A model generated the notes under the pieces. The model saw only the letters and a list, made by a program, of their open reading frames with translations, had not been told where the DNA came from and made no database searches. The position numbers and the translations under genes are program-made. This document shows, piece after piece, positions 59,353-64,000 of a stretch of DNA of 64,000 bases. Every line of letters starts with the position of its first letter. Position 1 is the stretch's first letter. Source of the stretch: Misgurnus anguillicaudatus (lineage: Eukaryota; Chordata; Actinopteri; Cypriniformes; Cobitidae); NCBI RefSeq assembly GCF_027580225.2, contig NC_073342.2, forward strand, positions 19,872,001-19,936,000, given 5' to 3'.

Positions 59353-61166
59353 CCTTAAGTGCCGTATCGGTACTATCAAGAGTCCGTATCCACTACTCCA
59401 ATATTCCTACTAAAAATATATCCCGACTTCCATTTGCATATTTCCTCATGCTGTCTGAAATCGCTTCATATTTCTCCCTGGACCACTCAGAGGTCCACAT
59501 CAGCTGTACAGATTGAACATCCAAAAGTGTCCAGAAGGCCTGGTTAGCCACATCAGAAGAGTCATGTTCTTCTAGATCATCCAAAAACTTTCCCTGGACA
59601 AAGTAAACTAATCAATGCTCATCATAGTCAGGATGAAACAGATAAACAAAGTAATCCAATAAATTTTCTGAGCGTGTCTTCTTTTTTATATCCAATCCAA
59701 TCAATGTGTTATGATCTACTCCATTAACTTCTGATAGATGCTCTGCAAAATGTGTGGTTTTATGAAATAATCCCTGTTACAATAAACACTTATTCAATCC
59801 ACACAAATAGGAAACCCTGATCAGTGCAGTCACTACAATGGTGTCCTGCGTTGAGACTCACTAACAGAGCCCAATCCTCCATCACCCAATTTACACTGTA
59901 ATCCAGTTGGATTACACTCTCCACTCATGGTGGGTTCACAGGCACGGGGAGAGGAAATGGGAGGGCATAATGGTAAGGAAAGCGGCAGATTGGGCAGATA
60001 AAAGGATTTGTAGTGATTTCAGGAGGTTGGCCTGCCCTACGTTCATCCAATCGGTGCAAGTTAACAGGGGGTTTGCTGCTGCTTGTAGGACGAGGCCATC
60101 TAGTGGAGACACGGTTGTCTTTGATTTCATGAAAAAATGCTGCCATGTATTGACAGACTGGGTTACAACAAATCGTGAATTTTATGTATTTACCTTTAGC
60201 CAGCTTACAGTCATGCCCACTCCACGCGGTGTTGAAGCTATTAGCTATTTAGCAGCAAAAAAGCGAGTCTTCATATGCGAGTGAGGAAAATTGTCGTATT
60301 TTCGATTAATTAAATGTCAAAAACAAAAGAAATTCAACTGTGAACTAATAACTCCAATACAAAACAATAAATAACAGATAAATTAACTTGTTTCCTCAAA
60401 CAAATCCATCTTCAGACGCTACACTGGCATCTCTGACGTAATAAAAACGTCACTGCCCTTAAATGCACATCCGTGTTTGGCGCGCTGGCATTTGTTTTGA
60501 CCAATCAGCATCAATACGGCTCAAACGCGTCGACCAATCATATCTTCGAATTTTTGTCATGTCTCGGCATGTTCAGTGCTGCTGCTACTGCTCACCGGGT
60601 CCACGTGTTGGCAGAGGTTTGTACTATTGTTTGAAATTATTAAAATACTACGATGACTTTAAATGTTTTGTTTAGCGTATTTTGTCAGAATGTTCTCTAA
60701 TGTAATTATTTACAGTATTTATATTGTATGCGAAGAAATCGGTGGCAAGAAAATGTAAGTGCTAACGTTAGTCTCGTGGCCTGTGTGGTTAGCCAGTGCT
60801 TTGTCGCTTTATTGAATGATCATATTGCAACTATTATCTATAGATTATTTCTATTTGCCATATTTCATCTTGTTTGTTTACGTATTGTGGATTATTAAGT
60901 CAATATCGATCTTGTAAGCGTATCCGCTAACTTAAAAGCCTGAAACACACGTGTCACGTTTGTCTTGTAGTAAAAAGACTTAGTATTTTAATGTTTTGCG
61001 ACTTGATTTGGCCATATCTAATATATGTGGGTGTTGACAAAAGTATTCTCTGTATTGACAGATGTAAATTCACAAAGTGTCATGTCAGCTTTACCCTGGA
61101 GACACCTCCTCATTAGCCCTGTTGAAGATCAGAATATTTCGGAAAGGACCAACAAAAAAAACAACC
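59353..61166. other. Divergent region between cacna2d4 and the AEN-like gene
   Basis: Holds the cacna2d4 5' flank and the upstream region of the exonuclease gene. No repeats were recognised. Short frames on both strands at 59.9-60.2 kb lack any recognisable motif. Two CCAAT boxes near 60501-60538 precede a likely non-coding first exon ending near 60615 (donor GTTTGT). Confidence 0.5.
60501..60538 (+). promoter_or_regulatory. Paired CCAAT boxes upstream of the AEN-like gene
   Basis: CCAATCAGC at 60501 and CCAATCATA at 60534, 33 bp apart and in the same orientation; such NF-Y site pairs mark TATA-less promoters. They lie within a locally CpG-containing stretch (GGCGCGCTGG, ACGCGTCGACC). Confidence 0.45.
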
Positions 61167-62308
61167 ATGATTTCCCAGCAAGCAAATGGACGTAAGCGGA
61201 GGAAAAAGAGCAAAAGGAAATCTCATGCCATGGAAACTCCGTGTGAACAAAGAGGGAAAAAAAGAAAATTAAATGATATTCTAGAAAATAAAGAGCAATG
61301 TGCTAGACCAAGTGATGTTTTGTCTTTATTAGAACAGGGAAATGATTTACAAATCAAAAGGCCCAAAAATAACCCACAAAGGACTGAAGAAGCTAAATCT
61401 GCACTATTTCTCAATGACAGCTGGGAGGTTGACAGTGGCTTTTCATCAGGGATCAGTCCATCCACCAGTGGCAGGAGTTCACCATGTGTGGGAATCGACC
61501 ATTTAAACATAATAGCCATGGACTGTGAAATGGTGGGCACCGGGCCTGGTGGCAAGTGTAGTGAAGTGGCACGCTGCAGCATGGTAGATTATTATGGTCG
61601 TGTTGTCTATGACAAATATATTTTGCCTCAGCATCCAGTCACAAATTATCGCACGAGATGGAGTGGCATTAGGAAACATCATTTAGCGCAAGCATTACCT
61701 TTTGAGGATGCTCGTAATGAGGTAAGATTACTTCAGAGCATGTATTTGCATGTTTGTTTCAATGTAAACATTACTAAGTGACTTGTTATTTCCATTAGAT
61801 CCTTGACATCATGAAAGGCAAGATTATTATTGGTCATTCCCTGTATAATGACCTTAAGGTTCTGGACATCTCCATCCCAACACACATGGTTAGAGACACC
61901 TGCTCCTGCAGCCTGCTAAATGAGTTGTTTGATGCCTGTGATGGGTGCAACATCTCTTTGAAGAAACTGGCTGAGAAGCTACTTAGTAGGACCATACAGG
62001 TAATACTCGTTATATCATCTTAAATAGCATATTTGATATTTCTGTTCTGTTTCATGGGGACAGAATAAGTTTGATGTTTAAAGGCTTTTGCCACTAAACG
62101 GTTATTTGTTTATCAGGTTGGCAGAATGGGCCACTGCTCCGTAGAGGATGCTCGTGCTACATTGGACTTGTACAAACTGGTGGAGGACCAGTGGGAAAAA
62201 GACTTGTCCCAAGATTCAATAGACCATACCTCAAACCCCAACGACTCCCTGGAACACTACATGCAGGACCAGTATTGGCCAGAATCTGTGATGGATTGCA
62301 GTATATAA
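61167..62308 (+). CDS. aen: 3'-5' exonuclease, apoptosis-enhancing nuclease (AEN)-like
   Basis: DEDDh-type exonuclease of the AEN/ISG20/ISG20L2/REXO4 family; nucleolar or nuclear RNA/DNA exonuclease, p53-induced in mammals. Exons 61167-61721, 61799-61999 and 62117-62308; 948 nt, 315 aa (human AEN 325). The start is the first ATG in frame after a stop at 61065. Basic nuclear-localisation clusters [12 protein letters not shown] (near residue 9) and GKKRKL. Exo I motif [10 protein letters not shown] (Asp119, Glu121), Exo [11 protein letters not shown] (Asp203), Exo [14 protein letters not shown] (His258, Asp263), so all catalytic residues are present. The C terminus [10 protein letters not shown] resembles AEN (YM-DQYWPED) rather than ISG20L2, which decides the call. 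Paralogue identity is less certain than the family. Confidence 0.85.
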
Positions 62309-62805
62309 CATAAAGCCTTATATTTAGGGCTGTGAATTGTATTTCATTTTGTATGTTATTTAAACATTATTTAATATATTTTACACACCACACTTGACAT
62401 GTTACCATTCATTACTGCCAGATTACTGTGGGAACACAGTGAAACTCAGGTTGTAGAACTAAAATATTGCACATGAAACTATTATAAAGAGCGTGTGATT
62501 ATCATATGGATACCTTTTAACTTTGTAAAAGTTAAAAATGTTCATTTAAGGGATTTGAAAGATTAAATTTTCAAGTAGTTAAAAAGCTTGAACTTTATCA
62601 AGTGTTTACAAACAACTCAAGTGTTTATTTTAAGGAATAACTTGAACGAAATTGTATGTTTGTAAGGTTACTGTTGTCAAGATGTAATGTTAAATGATGT
62701 TAAATTGCTGCTGCTTACAAGTTGTGGATAGCACTTACCCACTTCCATAATGTCACACTTTCAGCCATGAAAGGGACTTTTGTGGTGTTTGGCTGTAAAA
62801 GTCTC

Positions 62806-62811
62806 AATAAA
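62806..62811 (+). terminator. Polyadenylation signal of the AEN-like gene
   Basis: AATAAA about 500 nt downstream of the stop codon, in CTCAATAAAATATTATG. Confidence 0.6.
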
Positions 62812-63167
62812 ATATTATGAATACAAAAGGATTCATTATTCTGACCACTCACTATAGTTCATAACAGCATTTCTGTAAGACCCTATAATAACTGTGCTGT
62901 AATTGTTAACTTGTTCTCTGGTTTAAAGGAAAATCATAAGACAGGACATTTTGAAACAATGGCCAGAACTGAGAATAGATTGTATTCTGGTTTAAACGTG
63001 CTTGAACCAAGATGTGATGCTTTATTTTATGTGTTATTTCTTGCATGTGTGAGTATCTATTAAATGCTGGTTTACACATTCTACATCTGGCTAAACATGC
63101 TGACCCAAGCTCTTCCTTATGAACCATTATAATCAAAAGTTACAGGGGTAGTTCTCCCAAAACTTAA

Positions 63168-64000
63168 ACGATTAGTCCTTTTTCTTAAAAAAAAATCCAG
63201 ATAATTTACTCGCCACCATGTTATCCAAAATGTTGATATCTTTCTTTGCTCAGTCGAGAAGAAATTATGTTTTTTGAGGAAAACATTCCAGGATTTTTCT
63301 CATTTTAATGGACCCCAACACTTATTAGTTTTAATGCAGTTTAAAATTGCCGTTTCAAAGGACTCTAAACAATCTGAAACAAGGCATAAGGGTCTTATCT
63401 AGTGAAACCATAAAAAAAATGCACTTTTAAACCACAACTTCTTGTCTTCTTCCTGTCCTGTGACGTGCCAGCATGACCTCACGCAATACATCATCACGTC
63501 AAGAGGTCACGAATGACGTATGCGAAACTATGCCCCAGTGTTTAAAAGTGTGGAGAAAGAGGCTGTTCCGATGTTGTTGTATGTGGAATGATACTAATTA
63601 ATGTCTTTGTGTCAGTTTATTGTTCAAAATGGTCCGCAAATGTGCGTGTCATATTATGTAACACGTGACCTTTCAACGTCATTACGCAATTACGTGAGGT
63701 CACAGGACCGGAGGAAGTTGAGGAGTTGTGGTTTAAAAGTGCATATTTTTTATTTTTCTTGCCAAAAATGACAATCGTTTCGCTAGATAAAACCCTTATG
63801 CCTCATTTGGGATCGCTTAGAGTCGTTTGAAACTTCGTTGAAACTGCAATTTTAAACTGCATTTAAACTGTTAAGTGTTGGGGTCCATTAAAGTCTTTTA
63901 AAATGAGAAAAATCCTGGAAGGTTTTCCTCAAAAAACTTAATTTCTTCTCGACTGAACAAAGAAAGACAACAACATTTTGGATGACATGGTGGTGAGTAA
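63168..64000. mobile_element. Foldback TTAA element, second copy, cut by the window end
   Basis: Follows TTAA (63164-63167) and begins ACGATTAGTCC; it shares CACCACCATGTTATCCAAAATG, AAGGCATAAGGGTCTTATCTAG and their inverted versions with the element at 7877-8788. The right terminus lies beyond 64000, but the inverted arm is already present (GACATGGTGGTGAGTAA at the very end). Confidence 0.8.

Larger units (their letters stand above)
62309..64000. other. 3' flank of the AEN-like gene and following intergenic DNA
   Basis: The 3' UTR runs to about 62825 (poly(A) signal at 62806). 62830-63140 shows nothing recognisable. From about 63143 a short GGGGTAGTTCTCCCAAAA fragment of a TTAA element leads into the foldback element at 63168, which continues beyond the window. 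Confidence 0.5.

Noticed and set aside
59907..60284. 125-codon plus-strand frame upstream of the AEN-like gene
   Set aside because: No recognised domain, overlapping frames on both strands of similar length, no splice or promoter context; likely chance.

Overview
The window is vertebrate nuclear DNA from a ray-finned fish, most likely a cyprinid. The genes have many small exons with canonical splice sites, the DNA is AT-rich, and the introns are packed with short non-autonomous DNA transposons of the kinds abundant in cyprinid genomes. There is no operon structure, no phage or plasmid feature and no CRISPR array. The reading frames were rebuilt exon by exon by eye; exon lengths and phases add up to complete, in-frame proteins for every gene except tdg, whose first exon is not seen.

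Layout from left to right: tdg (thymine DNA glycosylase, +, 5' end missing, 2567-4528); a patatin-like phospholipase of the PNPLA2/3/5 type (-, 7093-10668, 8 exons, 382 aa); efcab6 (multi-EF-hand sperm/axonemal protein, -, 11179-22699, 31 exons, 1459 aa); samm50 (mitochondrial outer-membrane beta-barrel assembly, +, 23317-28436, 15 exons, 468 aa); cacna2d4 (voltage-gated calcium channel alpha-2/delta-4 subunit, -, 31639-59352, 37 exons, 1093 aa) with lrtm2 (LRR transmembrane protein, +, 40754-42155) nested antisense in one intron; and an AEN-like 3'-5' exonuclease (+, 61167-62308, 3 coding exons, 315 aa).

The genes do not form one pathway. The pnpla-efcab6-samm50 cluster matches the human 22q13 neighbourhood and cacna2d4/lrtm2 matches human 12p13, so this is a conserved-synteny patchwork. 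efcab6 and samm50 are head to head, 617 bp apart, with an RFX-type X-box on the efcab6 side and a CRE plus CCAAT box on the samm50 side.

The most notable observations are: (i) an 83-bp AT-AC, U12-type intron near the 3' end of cacna2d4 with near-consensus donor and branch sites; (ii) a GC-AG intron in the same gene; (iii) about fifteen non-autonomous elements from several apparently unrelated families, nearly all sharing a TTAA target-site duplication and most sharing AGG...CCT termini, some nested in one another; (iv) hAT-like MITEs with perfect 8-bp target duplications, a Tc1-type internal-deletion derivative, and a long GGGTT-type minisatellite. All family assignments rest on recognition of protein and repeat motifs by eye; no database search was run.
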